Shown: in pieces, positions 44,176-53,161 of the stretch | How the letters are laid out: the number at the start of each line of letters is the position of its first letter | Numbering within the stretch: the stretch's first letter is position 1 | Origin: an uncultured Pelagibacteraceae bacterium | GTDB taxonomy: Bacteria > Pseudomonadota > Alphaproteobacteria > Pelagibacterales > Pelagibacteraceae | Length of the DNA: 64,000 nucleotides | Assembly (NCBI GenBank): GCA_902612345.1 | Contig: CACMDE010000002.1 | Coordinates: forward strand, 1-64,000 | Direction of reading: 5' to 3' | The notes under the pieces: model-generated | Databases searched by the model: none | The model's input: only the letters and a program-made list of their open reading frames with translations | Told to the model about the DNA's origin: nothing | Program-made: the position numbers and the translations under genes

Positions 44176-45030
44176 TTATATAGCTCCTTTTTTCTCAGTT
44201 GGTTCTAAAGCGTCGTAATTCCATAATTTTTTTCCAGCTACTACTTTTGTCATTTTAGAAAAATCAAAATTTTCACCGATCTCTGCTACTTTAAGTTTTC
44301 TTTTTAACCAATCCATATCACTTTTTGTCATAGGCGACTCTACAGCATCACTTCCAAAAGAACCTATTTTTCCACCTACATAAATAGTTCCATCATACAT
44401 AGAATCTCCAAGGTTTATCCCAACATCTCCCAAAATTATTATTCTTCCTCTTTGCATCATGAATCCTGTGAATGCTCCTGCATCTCCACCAATAATTATT
44501 GTTCCGCCTTTTTGGTCAATACCAGTTCTTGCACCAACACTTCCTTTGCAAATAAGGTCTCCACCTCTTATTGCTGCTCCAAAACACGATCCAGCATTTT
44601 TTTCTATAACAACTTTTCCAGCCATCATATTCTCTGCACATGACCATCCAACTCTTCCATTTATTCTTACAGTAGGACCATCAATCGAGCCAACTCCAAA
44701 ATATCCTAAACTACCTTCAAAGATCAAATTTAGTTTATTAAGTATCCCTACACCTAAACTATGTTTTCCTTGAGGATTTTTAATAACTATAGTTCCATAG
44801 CCTTGACTCATTAAATCATCTATTTTTCTATTCGCTTCTTTACAATCTAAATCTTTAACATCAAGATCAGTTCTTTTATTAAAATCTACATCATATGTTC
44901 CCCAGTAGTAGAAATTTTCAGCCTCATCAGGATTAAAGAATTTTTGTTGAGTTTTCCCAGTTAAGACTTCAGTATGAAGTCCCATTGATTGGGCTTTTGT
45001 TTTTTTTTCTGAAGTTTTTAAATTCGCCAT
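44176..45030 (-). CDS. mgsB: N-methylglutamate synthase subunit B / glutamate synthase C-terminal-type domain (GlxC/MgsB)
   Basis: 284 residues with the parallel-helix GXGXG repeats of the glutamate synthase C-terminal domain: GRVGWSCAENMMAG, GGDLICKGSVGARTGIDQ, GGTIIIGGDAGAFTGFMM, GRIIILGDVGINLGDSMYDG. Structural role in channelling and holding the complex. Overlaps mgsA by 13 bases. Confidence 0.85.
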   Translation of the reverse strand: MANLKTSEKKTKAQSMGLHTEVLTGKTQQKFFNPDEAENFYYWGTYDVDFNKRTDLDVKDLDCKEANRKIDDLMSQGYGTIVIKNPQGKHSLGVGILNKLNLIFEGSLGYFGVGSIDGPTVRINGRVGWSCAENMMAGKVVIEKNAGSCFGAAIRGGDLICKGSVGARTGIDQKGGTIIIGGDAGAFTGFMMQRGRIIILGDVGINLGDSMYDGTIYVGGKIGSFGSDAVESPMTKSDMDWLKRKLKVAEIGENFDFSKMTKVVAGKKLWNYDALEPTEKKGAI

Positions 45031-45959
45031 ACCTTTACCTCTCCATCGAATGGATCATAAGTATCTATTTCTTGTGGAAGAATCGATCTTATTGCAATTT
45101 CCTCTGATCCCATTGCTACTAAATCATCTGACTCATAAAGAACTAATGGTTTTGCAGCCATTGTATCTTTAGCCATACCTAATGAATCTTTAGTCGCAAC
45201 AAAGTACGTGAACACTCCATCTAAACCAGTTAACGAGTCTTTCATCCCTTCTTCTAAAGTTGCACCATTTCTCATTTTTTCAGCAAGATACACCGCTATC
45301 AACTCTGAATCACATTCAGACATAAATCTCATGCCTTTATTTTCAAGAACTCTTCTATTATTCCAATAATTAGTTAATTGACCATTGTGGACAACCGACA
45401 CATCACTAAAGGGATATCCCCAAAAAGGGTGGGCTGATTTAATGTCTACACCTGACTCAGTTGCCATTCTTGCATGTCCAATAGCATGAGTACCTTTAAC
45501 ATCACCTAATCCATATCTTTCAGAAACTGCTGTGGCATCACCTAAATCTTTTATTAATTCTAAAGATTTACCTATTGATAGAATTTCTACTCCATTGATG
45601 CTTTCAATTTTTTTAGAAAACTCCATCAAATCTTTATCAAATTGCATCTCGTACCTGTAAGAGTAAGGAGTTAATTTTTCGTCCTTTATTATATTTGCTC
45701 CCAGTTCTTTTAACATCTCATCGACAAGTTTTTTTCTTTCATCGTAAACGCTCGCATCTTCATTAACTGAAGTACTACCTTCCCCAACATTCTCTCCAAC
45801 TTTAAATCTCATAATGAAATTTATTCCGTCATTTTCAGCATAAAGAGCATAACCAGTTGAGTCAGGTCCTCTATGCTTCAGTGCTTGAAGCATTTGTTGC
45901 AACTCACTTCCCACGTTTGAAGATTTTCCTCTATGAATTAAACCAGCAATTCCGCACAT
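45018..45959 (-). CDS. mgsA: N-methylglutamate synthase subunit A / class II glutamine amidotransferase (GlxB/MgsA)
   Basis: 313 residues. Catalytic Cys2 at the very N terminus (MCGIAGLIHRG), the GHARMATESG and VVHNGQLTNYW segments, and RGPDSTGY of class II amidotransferases are all visible. Would cleave the amide of glutamylmethylamide. Order glxBCD on the minus strand: A, then B, then C. Confidence 0.87.
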   Translation of the reverse strand: MCGIAGLIHRGKSSNVGSELQQMLQALKHRGPDSTGYALYAENDGINFIMRFKVGENVGEGSTSVNEDASVYDERKKLVDEMLKELGANIIKDEKLTPYSYRYEMQFDKDLMEFSKKIESINGVEILSIGKSLELIKDLGDATAVSERYGLGDVKGTHAIGHARMATESGVDIKSAHPFWGYPFSDVSVVHNGQLTNYWNNRRVLENKGMRFMSECDSELIAVYLAEKMRNGATLEEGMKDSLTGLDGVFTYFVATKDSLGMAKDTMAAKPLVLYESDDLVAMGSEEIAIRSILPQEIDTYDPFDGEVKVWRI

Positions 45960-45979
45960 ATATTTTTCCTTTTATATTT

Positions 45980-47449
45980 TTAAGGCAAACAGTCAAGATA
46001 AGTATCAAGATCCCATTGTGTTGTTGCACCCAAGAATCTTTCCCACTCATCATTTTTATACCAATGAAATACTTTATACATTTCATCTGGCAACGCTGAT
46101 TTTATAACCTCGTCCTCTGATAATCTTTCTAAAGCTTCTCCTAAGCTTAATGGAAGTTTTTTAACATCTTTTCCAGCTTTCTGAGCTTCATAAATATTTC
46201 GTGACTCAGGTTTTGCAGGAACCATTTTTTTTGTAATTCCCTGATCACAAGCCTTAAGTAATGCTGCACCTAATAAATAAGGATTGTGCATAGAGTCTAC
46301 TGATCTATATTCAAAACGACCTGGCGCAGATACTCTTAATCCGCAAGTTCTATTTTGATAACCCCAATCAGCATAAACTGGTGCCCAGAAACCTTGATCC
46401 CACAATCTTCTATATGAGTTTACTGTTGAAGATCCTAAAGCTGTTAATGCAGGCAAATGTTTCATTATTCCAGCGATTGATTGTAAGCCAATTTTTCCTG
46501 GTAGTTGCATATCCTTTGTATCAGGCATAAATGTATTTGTACCACCCGAGACATAGCTGAATACTTCTTCTACTCCTGGTAATTTTTTATTACCCAGCCT
46601 ATTTACTGAAATTTTTCCACCTTTCCATAATGACATATTTGTGTGACAACCACTTGCTGAAACTCCCATGAATGGCTTTGTCATAAAACAAGCTATTAAG
46701 TTATGTTCCCTTGCAACCTGCGCACATATTTGTCTATATGTAGAAAGTCTATCCGCATTTCTTAAAACATTATCATATGTCCAATTCAATTCTAATTGCC
46801 CAGGCGCATCTTCATGGTCACCTTGAATCATATCTAATCCCATAGCTTTCGCATATTCAATTACCTTCATAAATACCGGTCTTAGTGACTCAAATTGATC
46901 AATGTGATAACAAAAAGGCTTAGAAAAACCTTTTCCAGTTGGGGTTCCATCCTGATTTCTAGTTAACCACATCATTTCAGGCTCAGTACCAACTCTTAGC
47001 TCTAAACCATGTTTTTTTTGGAATTCATCCATGAAAATTCTTAAATTTCCTCTACAATCGGATGTTAAATGACCACCTGGATTATTTCTCTCTTCTCTAT
47101 TTCTAAAACAAGTTACAAAAACTCGTCCAACTCTTTTATCCCATGGCAATTGACAGAAAGTTTCTGGATCTGGAATACCAACTAACTCCATTGCTTCAGG
47201 TCCATATCCAATATAATTATTATGACGATCTAAAAATAAGTTAGCTGTTGCTCCGTATACTAATTGAAATCCTTTTTCGGCAGTTCTTTCCCAGTGATCT
47301 GCTGGAATTCCTTTTCCTACAACTCTTCCTGTTACAGAAATAAATTGATAGTAAATATAAGTTATTCCTAATTCGTTAATTTTTTCTCTTACTTTCTTTA
47401 CAAGCTTGTCTCTACCTGGACGGTTAACATGTTTTTCTAGATCGGTCAT
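45980..47449 (-). CDS. Glutamine-synthetase-family ligase of the methylamine operon
   Basis: 489 residues from ATG 47449, eight or nine bases after a strong Shine-Dalgarno (AAGGGGGA); the longer frame starting at 47476 lacks one. GS motifs: GTEPEMMW, GDHEDAPGQLELNW, SGCHTNMSLWKG, NSYRRL and GRFEYRS. Being next to mgsABC is the usual gmaS position, but its motifs look less like known GmaS than those of the 39015 gene. It ligates glutamate with ammonia or an amine; which one needs assays. Confidence 0.7.
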   Translation of the reverse strand: MTDLEKHVNRPGRDKLVKKVREKINELGITYIYYQFISVTGRVVGKGIPADHWERTAEKGFQLVYGATANLFLDRHNNYIGYGPEAMELVGIPDPETFCQLPWDKRVGRVFVTCFRNREERNNPGGHLTSDCRGNLRIFMDEFQKKHGLELRVGTEPEMMWLTRNQDGTPTGKGFSKPFCYHIDQFESLRPVFMKVIEYAKAMGLDMIQGDHEDAPGQLELNWTYDNVLRNADRLSTYRQICAQVAREHNLIACFMTKPFMGVSASGCHTNMSLWKGGKISVNRLGNKKLPGVEEVFSYVSGGTNTFMPDTKDMQLPGKIGLQSIAGIMKHLPALTALGSSTVNSYRRLWDQGFWAPVYADWGYQNRTCGLRVSAPGRFEYRSVDSMHNPYLLGAALLKACDQGITKKMVPAKPESRNIYEAQKAGKDVKKLPLSLGEALERLSEDEVIKSALPDEMYKVFHWYKNDEWERFLGATTQWDLDTYLDCLP

Positions 47450-47516
47450 TTTCCCCCTTAACTTTTTTAGATACAAAAAGTTAGCTGAAAAAAATTTATC
47501 TGTCTACGAGATAAAC

Positions 47517-48842
47517 CTAACTCCACGGGAACGGACTGTTCGAAGTAGGGTGTAATTCACCTTTCGCGTATCGATTGAATCGAAAAGGCTTTAACAATTC
47601 ACTTTCAGTACCTAAAATCTCTTGTGCAACTAAGTGCCCAACACCAATCATTTTATAACCATGATTAGCATCTGCTATCATATAAACATTTTCACAAAAT
47701 CTATCGAAAATTGGAAAAGAGTCTGGAGTTAAACACCCCAAACCTCCAGATGGTCCTCTTCTATATAAATTAGATTTTCCCTCAAATCTTTTTTGGCAAT
47801 GAGCTAAAGCTGAAGACCACATTACTGAAAATTGATCTGTGGTTTGAAATTCTGCTGACTCTATACCGTATGGATCAACATTTACTTGATCAAAATGTTT
47901 TTTTACGATGTAAGGAGAAGTTCCACCTTGAACACCTAATCCTTCAATATCTGGTTTATAATAAATACCCCATAGTTTATCTGTAATAAGTTTTCCATCT
48001 ACATCTGAATAAAGTGGTGCGTCAGTGTCGACGTGAATTACTGGAGGCTGTTTACCATCATTAGTTTTTAAATAATCAGCAGGAACTCCCAAAACTCCCT
48101 CTTGTAAAAACCAATAAGTCCACATGTCTGTTGTATGTAATTTTCCATCTTTACCTTTAACTTCAACAGTTTTAGGTAAATCTAGCATGTTCCAAAAATC
48201 TCTTGCCCAAGGTCCTGCTCCAATAACTACTTGATCACAATCTATTATACCTTGATCTGTTACTACTCCTGTAACAGCATTACTATTACTTCCTCTTTTA
48301 AAACCACTTACTTTAACACCCTTGTGAACATTAACTCCACCATTGTTAGCTTTTTTTTCTAAAGCTTTAATTGAGTCTTTATTAAACGCATACCCACCTT
48401 TTTTTTCGTGGAGGACCGATGTTATATTTTTTGCTTGCCAATCATCGAAGATGCCTTGCATATATTTCATACAATCTTTTTCACCTTCAATAAAAACTGA
48501 GTCGTAACCAATATCTTGTTGTTGTTTATAAATACTTGCAACATCATTATGCATAACTTCAGGCGAAATTTGCATGTATCCTACTGGATTATATCTAAAA
48601 TTTTCTTTATCACTTTCCCAAACTTCAACTGAGTGAGCCATCAATTGTCTCATTGCTGGTTGGAAATAATTGTTTCTAACAACACCACAAGCAATACCAC
48701 TTGCTCCTGCCGCAGTATCTTTTTTTTCTAAAACAACAATATCGTTTGGATTTTTATATTTTTCTGAGAGTTTCCAAGCAGTACTCAGACCGTGAATTCC
48801 TCCACCGATTATTACTACTTTTGCTTTTGTCGGTAATGACAT
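47517..48842 (-). CDS. FAD-dependent amine oxidoreductase (DAO/sarcosine oxidase beta-like)
   Basis: 441 residues with the FAD Rossmann motif GGGIHGLSTAW (13-23), an ACGVVRNNYF flavin-linkage-like segment near residue 51 and a C-terminal VYMIADANHGYKMIGVGHL typical of DAO-type oxidases. It may demethylate N-methylglutamate or another methylated amino acid. Classical N-methylglutamate dehydrogenase has four subunits, and no partners for this one lie beside it. Confidence 0.7.
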   Translation of the reverse strand: MSLPTKAKVVIIGGGIHGLSTAWKLSEKYKNPNDIVVLEKKDTAAGASGIACGVVRNNYFQPAMRQLMAHSVEVWESDKENFRYNPVGYMQISPEVMHNDVASIYKQQQDIGYDSVFIEGEKDCMKYMQGIFDDWQAKNITSVLHEKKGGYAFNKDSIKALEKKANNGGVNVHKGVKVSGFKRGSNSNAVTGVVTDQGIIDCDQVVIGAGPWARDFWNMLDLPKTVEVKGKDGKLHTTDMWTYWFLQEGVLGVPADYLKTNDGKQPPVIHVDTDAPLYSDVDGKLITDKLWGIYYKPDIEGLGVQGGTSPYIVKKHFDQVNVDPYGIESAEFQTTDQFSVMWSSALAHCQKRFEGKSNLYRRGPSGGLGCLTPDSFPIFDRFCENVYMIADANHGYKMIGVGHLVAQEILGTESELLKPFRFNRYAKGELHPTSNSPFPWS

Positions 48843-48889
48843 AATGAAACATTATTATTTGTGTTAAGAAAGAATATATTATTTTTTAT

Positions 48890-48933
48890 ATATAATTTAT
48901 ATAAGTGTTGACACTCAACTAATGATTGTTAGT
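48890..48933 (-). promoter_or_regulatory. Candidate promoter and overlapping operators of the methylamine operon
   Basis: Minus-strand TTGAGT (48913-48918) and TTATAT (48890-48895) have a 17-base spacer. Overlapping the -35 is a perfect inverted repeat GTTGA-CAC-TCAAC (48907-48919) and next to it ACTAA-N6-TTAGT (48918-48933), immediately beside the wHTH regulator gene. Confidence 0.5.
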
Positions 48934-49284
48934 CTAAAAGCTCAAGTTATTTAGGGTCTTAAGGTAATCGTTAAACTCGTTAATAAAGTCAGGGGTAGGT
49001 ATCACATACTTTTTTCTATGATCTTTGCCTTTTTTTTCTAAAAGAAAAAAGTTTTTATCACAAGCTTCTTTTATCATTAGCGCAGATTTTGGACGGGATG
49101 TCTTAAAGAGTTTTGTTTTTAACTCTTCAACAGATAAGCTTTGTTCATATTTATAAGCATGCATTACAATTAACATCATATGGTAATGAGAAGGAGACTT
49201 TCTAAAAAAATAATTGCTTGATGTATGAGATAGCCTCATTTGATCTTCCCAAAATTCTAACAGATCTTTTTTCAATTTAGGCAT
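48934..49284 (-). CDS. Small winged-helix-type transcriptional regulator (MarR-like)
   Basis: 116 residues. A helical start (HTSSNYFFRKSPSHYHMMLIVMHAY), a helix-turn-helix-like segment (SVEELKTKLFKTSRPKSALMIKEACDKN, about 51-78) and a basic wing (KKGKDHRKKYVI) fit a single winged-helix domain with a MarR-like arrangement. It is the second gene after tdm and lies directly upstream of the candidate promoter, so autoregulation and control of the amine operon are plausible. Confidence 0.6.
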   Translation of the reverse strand: MPKLKKDLLEFWEDQMRLSHTSSNYFFRKSPSHYHMMLIVMHAYKYEQSLSVEELKTKLFKTSRPKSALMIKEACDKNFFLLEKKGKDHRKKYVIPTPDFINEFNDYLKTLNNLSF

Positions 49285-49288
49285 ATAT

Positions 49289-51625
49289 TTAAGATCTTAC
49301 TTTTGTTTTGTCAGGATCGTAGAAAGGAAATTTAACAACTTTTGCCGATATTCTTTTTTGATGTCCATCAATTTTACCTACTTCAACTTCAGTTCCAATC
49401 TCAGCATATTGATGATCAATTCTACATAATGCTACATTTTTATTGAGTACAGTTGAAAAACATGCACTTGTTACAATCCCTACTTGAGCCCTTCCTACAT
49501 GAACACAATCTCCATGAGTAGCAGGTTCTTTAGCAATCAATTCAAGACCTACCAATTTTTTTTGTGGTTTTGCTTTTCTTTCAACTAAAACTTTTTTTCC
49601 AATAAAATCATCTTCTTTTGTTTTTAAAGGAACTGCAAAACCAATACCTGCCTCAAAAGGATCTTGTTGACCATCAAATTCATTTCCAAATAATATTAAA
49701 CCAGCTTCTATTCTAAGTTTGTCTAATGCAGCAAACCCTGCTGGAATTAATTCGTCATTTTTTCCTGCATTCAATAATTTATCCCAAACTTTAGGAGCAT
49801 CTTTAGGGTGGCACCAAACTTCATAACCTAATTCTCCTGTATATCCAGTTCTAGATATAACTAAGGGAATGCCATTTAAATCATCCATTCTGCATATAGT
49901 AAATCTGAACCATTGCAGCTCATCAATTGTTGGCTGAGTTGGAGGAGTAAAAATTAATTTATTTAAAATTTTTCTACTATTTGGACCCTGAATAGAAACG
50001 TTGCTAATTTGATCAGTTGAATTTTTAATGATTACTTTGTAATTTTTTTTCTTCGCAACTTCTTTTAACCATTCTCCTCCGTATTCATCACCACATATCC
50101 ATCTATAACCAGTATCACTTAATTTTAATAAAGTTCCATCATCAAACATCATTCCATTTTCATAACACATTGCTGAATACACAACTTGTCCTACAGAAAG
50201 TTTTTTTATATTTCTTGTTAGAGTGTAATTCATTAATTCTTCTGCATCTGGTCCTAAAATTTCAAATTTTCTTAGAGAAGATAGGTCAATTAATACAGCT
50301 TGCTCCCTACATGCGTTGTATTCATTAACCAAACCACTTTTCGTATAATCATTTGGTAACCAAAAACCTCTTGCGTCTACAAAATTTCTAGTAAGTTTAG
50401 ATGTTCTTTCATAGAAACCTGAGTGTTTGGTAAGTTTTTTTTCTGAATCTGTTTTCATTCTAAATGCAAAAGATTTTTTAAATTGTTTTTTTCCGTCATA
50501 AGTTCTAACAAAAATATCTGTAGGATTCCATGAATTACATGCATCAATATCACTTGGACATGCTGAAGTACCAACAGTTATATCTTTCAAAGCTTTAAAT
50601 AAAACATAATCTCCAGGTCTTGCAAAAGATTCATCAGATATTACCGAGTTTAATCCGCCTGCTGAAGTATTAAAAAATAAGTTTATTGCATGCCAACCTT
50701 TTTTTTTTTGAACTCCATATTGTTCCATTGCATTACTTAAATTATCTGAACAATTTGCATGTCCAAAATAACCCGCATCTTCATAATATTTTGAGGTACA
50801 TGCCAAATTGAAAGTATCGTGTCTTCCAACTGTATCTCTTATAACTTCTACTAATGGCTGATGATCAGTATCATAAAATTTAGAAAATAAACCTGGTCCT
50901 GGAAAAGTATGACCCATAAAAGTCCTTGTAGTTTGCCAGTCCAATCCTTTTTCTATTTTTTTATCTAATTTTTGAGTATCAAATGCTACAAAGTCAGAAC
51001 ATTGTCTCCCAGTTGGTGTAATAACTTGAATATAGTCTCCTTCTTTTACTTCATATGAAATTGCTGTAGTTCTATCAATATTCTGTTCATGCTTTGGGTC
51101 GTATACAGGATCTGGAATTATAGATAATTCTTTGTCATTTATTACATTTGCTCTTTTAATAAATATTGTTAAATCTGTTACAGGATTTTGTTCGTGTACC
51201 AACATATCTTCTCCTGGAGCGGCAAAAATAACGTAACACTTATCTTTTGATTTAAAATTTATTTTATCGCCTGAAATTGAGTCCTTATTAAAAATCAATG
51301 AAGATTTTGAATTAGTAATATCTAAATTTCTTTTTTTAAGTTGATGGTTTGCAATTAAAGAACTTTCATCTTTGCTAGTTAAGATTTTTTTTATTTCTGA
51401 ATTTTTTGAATTTTCTTTAAGATTTAATATTCCAAGATCAGATTTTCCATCTTTATCAAATACAACAATTTCACAAACTTGATTTCCTTCATCATTAATG
51501 ATTTCAATTTCATCATCAGGAAAAATTTGTAAGCCGGTTAGTCCTCCACCATTAATTACATGACGCTCAACTCCAGGTGGTAATACATTTAAACCCGGTT
51601 CTTTAATATCGAAACTTGTTTTCAT
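49289..51625 (-). CDS. tdm: Trimethylamine N-oxide demethylase (Tdm)
   Basis: 778 residues. An N-terminal extension and a DUF1989-type catalytic domain (about 180-390) with Cys276 (ACTSKY), Cys292 (NCSDN) and Cys356 (SACPSD); spacings of 16 and 64 match the three zinc-binding cysteines I recall for Methylocella Tdm. The C-terminal GcvT-type folate domain (about 400-778) traps formaldehyde on tetrahydrofolate. Converts TMAO to dimethylamine and formaldehyde. Divergent from tmoX. Confidence 0.88.
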   Translation of the reverse strand: MKTSFDIKEPGLNVLPPGVERHVINGGGLTGLQIFPDDEIEIINDEGNQVCEIVVFDKDGKSDLGILNLKENSKNSEIKKILTSKDESSLIANHQLKKRNLDITNSKSSLIFNKDSISGDKINFKSKDKCYVIFAAPGEDMLVHEQNPVTDLTIFIKRANVINDKELSIIPDPVYDPKHEQNIDRTTAISYEVKEGDYIQVITPTGRQCSDFVAFDTQKLDKKIEKGLDWQTTRTFMGHTFPGPGLFSKFYDTDHQPLVEVIRDTVGRHDTFNLACTSKYYEDAGYFGHANCSDNLSNAMEQYGVQKKKGWHAINLFFNTSAGGLNSVISDESFARPGDYVLFKALKDITVGTSACPSDIDACNSWNPTDIFVRTYDGKKQFKKSFAFRMKTDSEKKLTKHSGFYERTSKLTRNFVDARGFWLPNDYTKSGLVNEYNACREQAVLIDLSSLRKFEILGPDAEELMNYTLTRNIKKLSVGQVVYSAMCYENGMMFDDGTLLKLSDTGYRWICGDEYGGEWLKEVAKKKNYKVIIKNSTDQISNVSIQGPNSRKILNKLIFTPPTQPTIDELQWFRFTICRMDDLNGIPLVISRTGYTGELGYEVWCHPKDAPKVWDKLLNAGKNDELIPAGFAALDKLRIEAGLILFGNEFDGQQDPFEAGIGFAVPLKTKEDDFIGKKVLVERKAKPQKKLVGLELIAKEPATHGDCVHVGRAQVGIVTSACFSTVLNKNVALCRIDHQYAEIGTEVEVGKIDGHQKRISAKVVKFPFYDPDKTKVRS

Positions 51626-51748
51626 TAAATGCTTATATTTAAATAATAATATAAAACTATTTATAATTTTTATATATAAAAATATTGATTGATCTTTTTA
51701 TTAATAACGCCTTTAATTAAATTACTTAATATTAAGGAAAGGGGAAAA

Positions 51749-52702
51749 ATGAGAAAAATAATATCATTTTTATCTGCAGTAATAATTTCAGCCGTTTCTT
51801 TTGCTGGAATTGCTAACTCGGCAGATAGTAAAAAGCCCATCGTAATCCCAACTCATAACTGGTCAAGTCAAATTGTAATGGCTTACGTTATTGGTGGAAT
51901 TATGGAAAGCATGGGTAACAACGTAAAATACGTAAATGCTGACTCACAAGCAGTATACGAGTCAATTAGAATTGGTGACGTAACTATATCTCACGAGGTA
52001 TGGGAATCTGCTTTTGGTAAATCATTCACAACAGCTCTTGATAAAGGTGGATTGCTTGACTGGGGAGACCATGAGGCAAGAACACTAGAGGATATGGGAT
52101 ATCCTAATTGGGTTGCTGAAAAAGGATTATGCCCAGGTCTACCAGACTGGACTGCTTTAAAAAATCCTGACTGTGCAAAAAACTTTACAACACCTGACTC
52201 TCCGGATGGAAAAGGAAGAATGTTGGAAGGTCCACAAACTTGGCACGGTGACTTAATTCCTCAAAGAGTTGACGCTTTAGGTTTAGGAGATCTTTGGTGG
52301 GTTAAATTTGCTGGAAGTGCGGATGCACTTTGGGCGGAATTAGCAGCTGCTGAAAAAGAAGGAAGAGGAACAATCATCTTTAACTGGACACCTAACTTTA
52401 CAGATGGTGCTGGTTTTACATTTATCGACTTTCCTCCATATACAGCTGGTTGTAGACCAGAAGATGGTGGAGATGGAAAATGTGGTTCGCCAGATGGTTA
52501 TTTGAAAAAAGCAGTAAATGCTGATTTTCCTAAAACTCATCCAAAAGCTGCAGCTATGTTTAAAAAATTATCATTTTCTACAAGTCAAATTGGAGCAATG
52601 GCTGCTTTAGTAGACGTTGACAAAATGACTCATGAAGATGCAGCTAAGAAATGGCTGAAAGATAATAAAAAAGTGTGGGAAGAATTTACACACGATCATT
52701 AA
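51749..52702 (+). CDS. tmoX: TMAO/glycine-betaine-type ABC transporter binding protein (TmoX-like)
   Basis: 317 residues from ATG 51749, chosen because AAGGAAAGGGGA precedes it and it begins a proper signal peptide (1-24); an upstream in-frame ATG (51689) adds a second hydrophobic stretch. Mature protein is of the ProX/OpuAC fold and rich in Trp, which cages quaternary amines (HNWSSQ, EVWESAF, PNWVAEKG, LPDWTAL, QTWHGDL, WWVKF, NWTPNF). Located beside tdm, so TMAO is the likely ligand, with betaine possible. A terminator follows. Confidence 0.84.
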   Translation: MRKIISFLSAVIISAVSFAGIANSADSKKPIVIPTHNWSSQIVMAYVIGGIMESMGNNVKYVNADSQAVYESIRIGDVTISHEVWESAFGKSFTTALDKGGLLDWGDHEARTLEDMGYPNWVAEKGLCPGLPDWTALKNPDCAKNFTTPDSPDGKGRMLEGPQTWHGDLIPQRVDALGLGDLWWVKFAGSADALWAELAAAEKEGRGTIIFNWTPNFTDGAGFTFIDFPPYTAGCRPEDGGDGKCGSPDGYLKKAVNADFPKTHPKAAAMFKKLSFSTSQIGAMAALVDVDKMTHEDAAKKWLKDNKKVWEEFTHDH

Positions 52703-52724
52703 GGTCAGATTAATAAAAATAATT

Positions 52725-52762
52725 AAATCTCCCCTGACATCTGTTAGGGGGGATTTTTTTTT
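52725..52762 (+). terminator. Rho-independent terminator after the binding-protein gene
   Basis: Arm AAATCTCCCCT (52725-52735) pairs with AGGGGGGATTT (52746-52756) with an extra ACA/TGT pairing inside, and a nine-base T run follows. Separates tmoX from the MORN gene. Confidence 0.88.
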
Positions 52763-52783
52763 AATTTTGTGTAAAATATTGAA

Positions 52784-53161
52784 ATGAAAAATTATCTCAT
52801 AAGTATAATTTTAAGTTTATTAATTTCATCAATTGTTTTTGCTCGTAGTACTGGCTGCAAAGAAGGCAATTGCGAAAATGGTTATGGTAAATGGGTTTAT
52901 ACAGATAAAACAACTTACGAAGGTGAGTGGGTAGGTACAAAAAAAAATGGTCAAGGAGTTGAGACTTGGCCAAATGGATATATTTATAATGGTGAGTTTA
53001 AAAATAGTGAATGGAGTGGACAAGGTATTTTAACTTTCCCTGATGGATCAACATACGATGGGGAATGGGCCAATGGTTTTATGAATGGTCAAGGAACTTT
53101 TACTTGGTCTGATGGTACACAAAAAAGTGGAATTTGGAAAAATGGAAAGTTACAAGAATAA
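52784..53161 (+). CDS. Secreted MORN-repeat protein
   Basis: 125 residues with a signal peptide (1-20), a Cys-containing start of the mature part (TGCKEGNCENGYGKW) and about four MORN repeats of 22-23 residues (YEGEW..GQGVETWPNG, YNGEF..GQGILTFPDG, YDGEW..GQGTFTWSDG). Prokaryotic MORN proteins form an elongated beta scaffold. Function within a transporter operon unknown. Shares TAATG with the next gene. Confidence 0.78.
   Translation: MKNYLISIILSLLISSIVFARSTGCKEGNCENGYGKWVYTDKTTYEGEWVGTKKNGQGVETWPNGYIYNGEFKNSEWSGQGILTFPDGSTYDGEWANGFMNGQGTFTWSDGTQKSGIWKNGKLQE

Noticed and set aside
47450-47476. Upstream start for the GS-family ligase
   Set aside because: The strong AAGGGGGA lies between the two candidate starts and directs translation to 47449.
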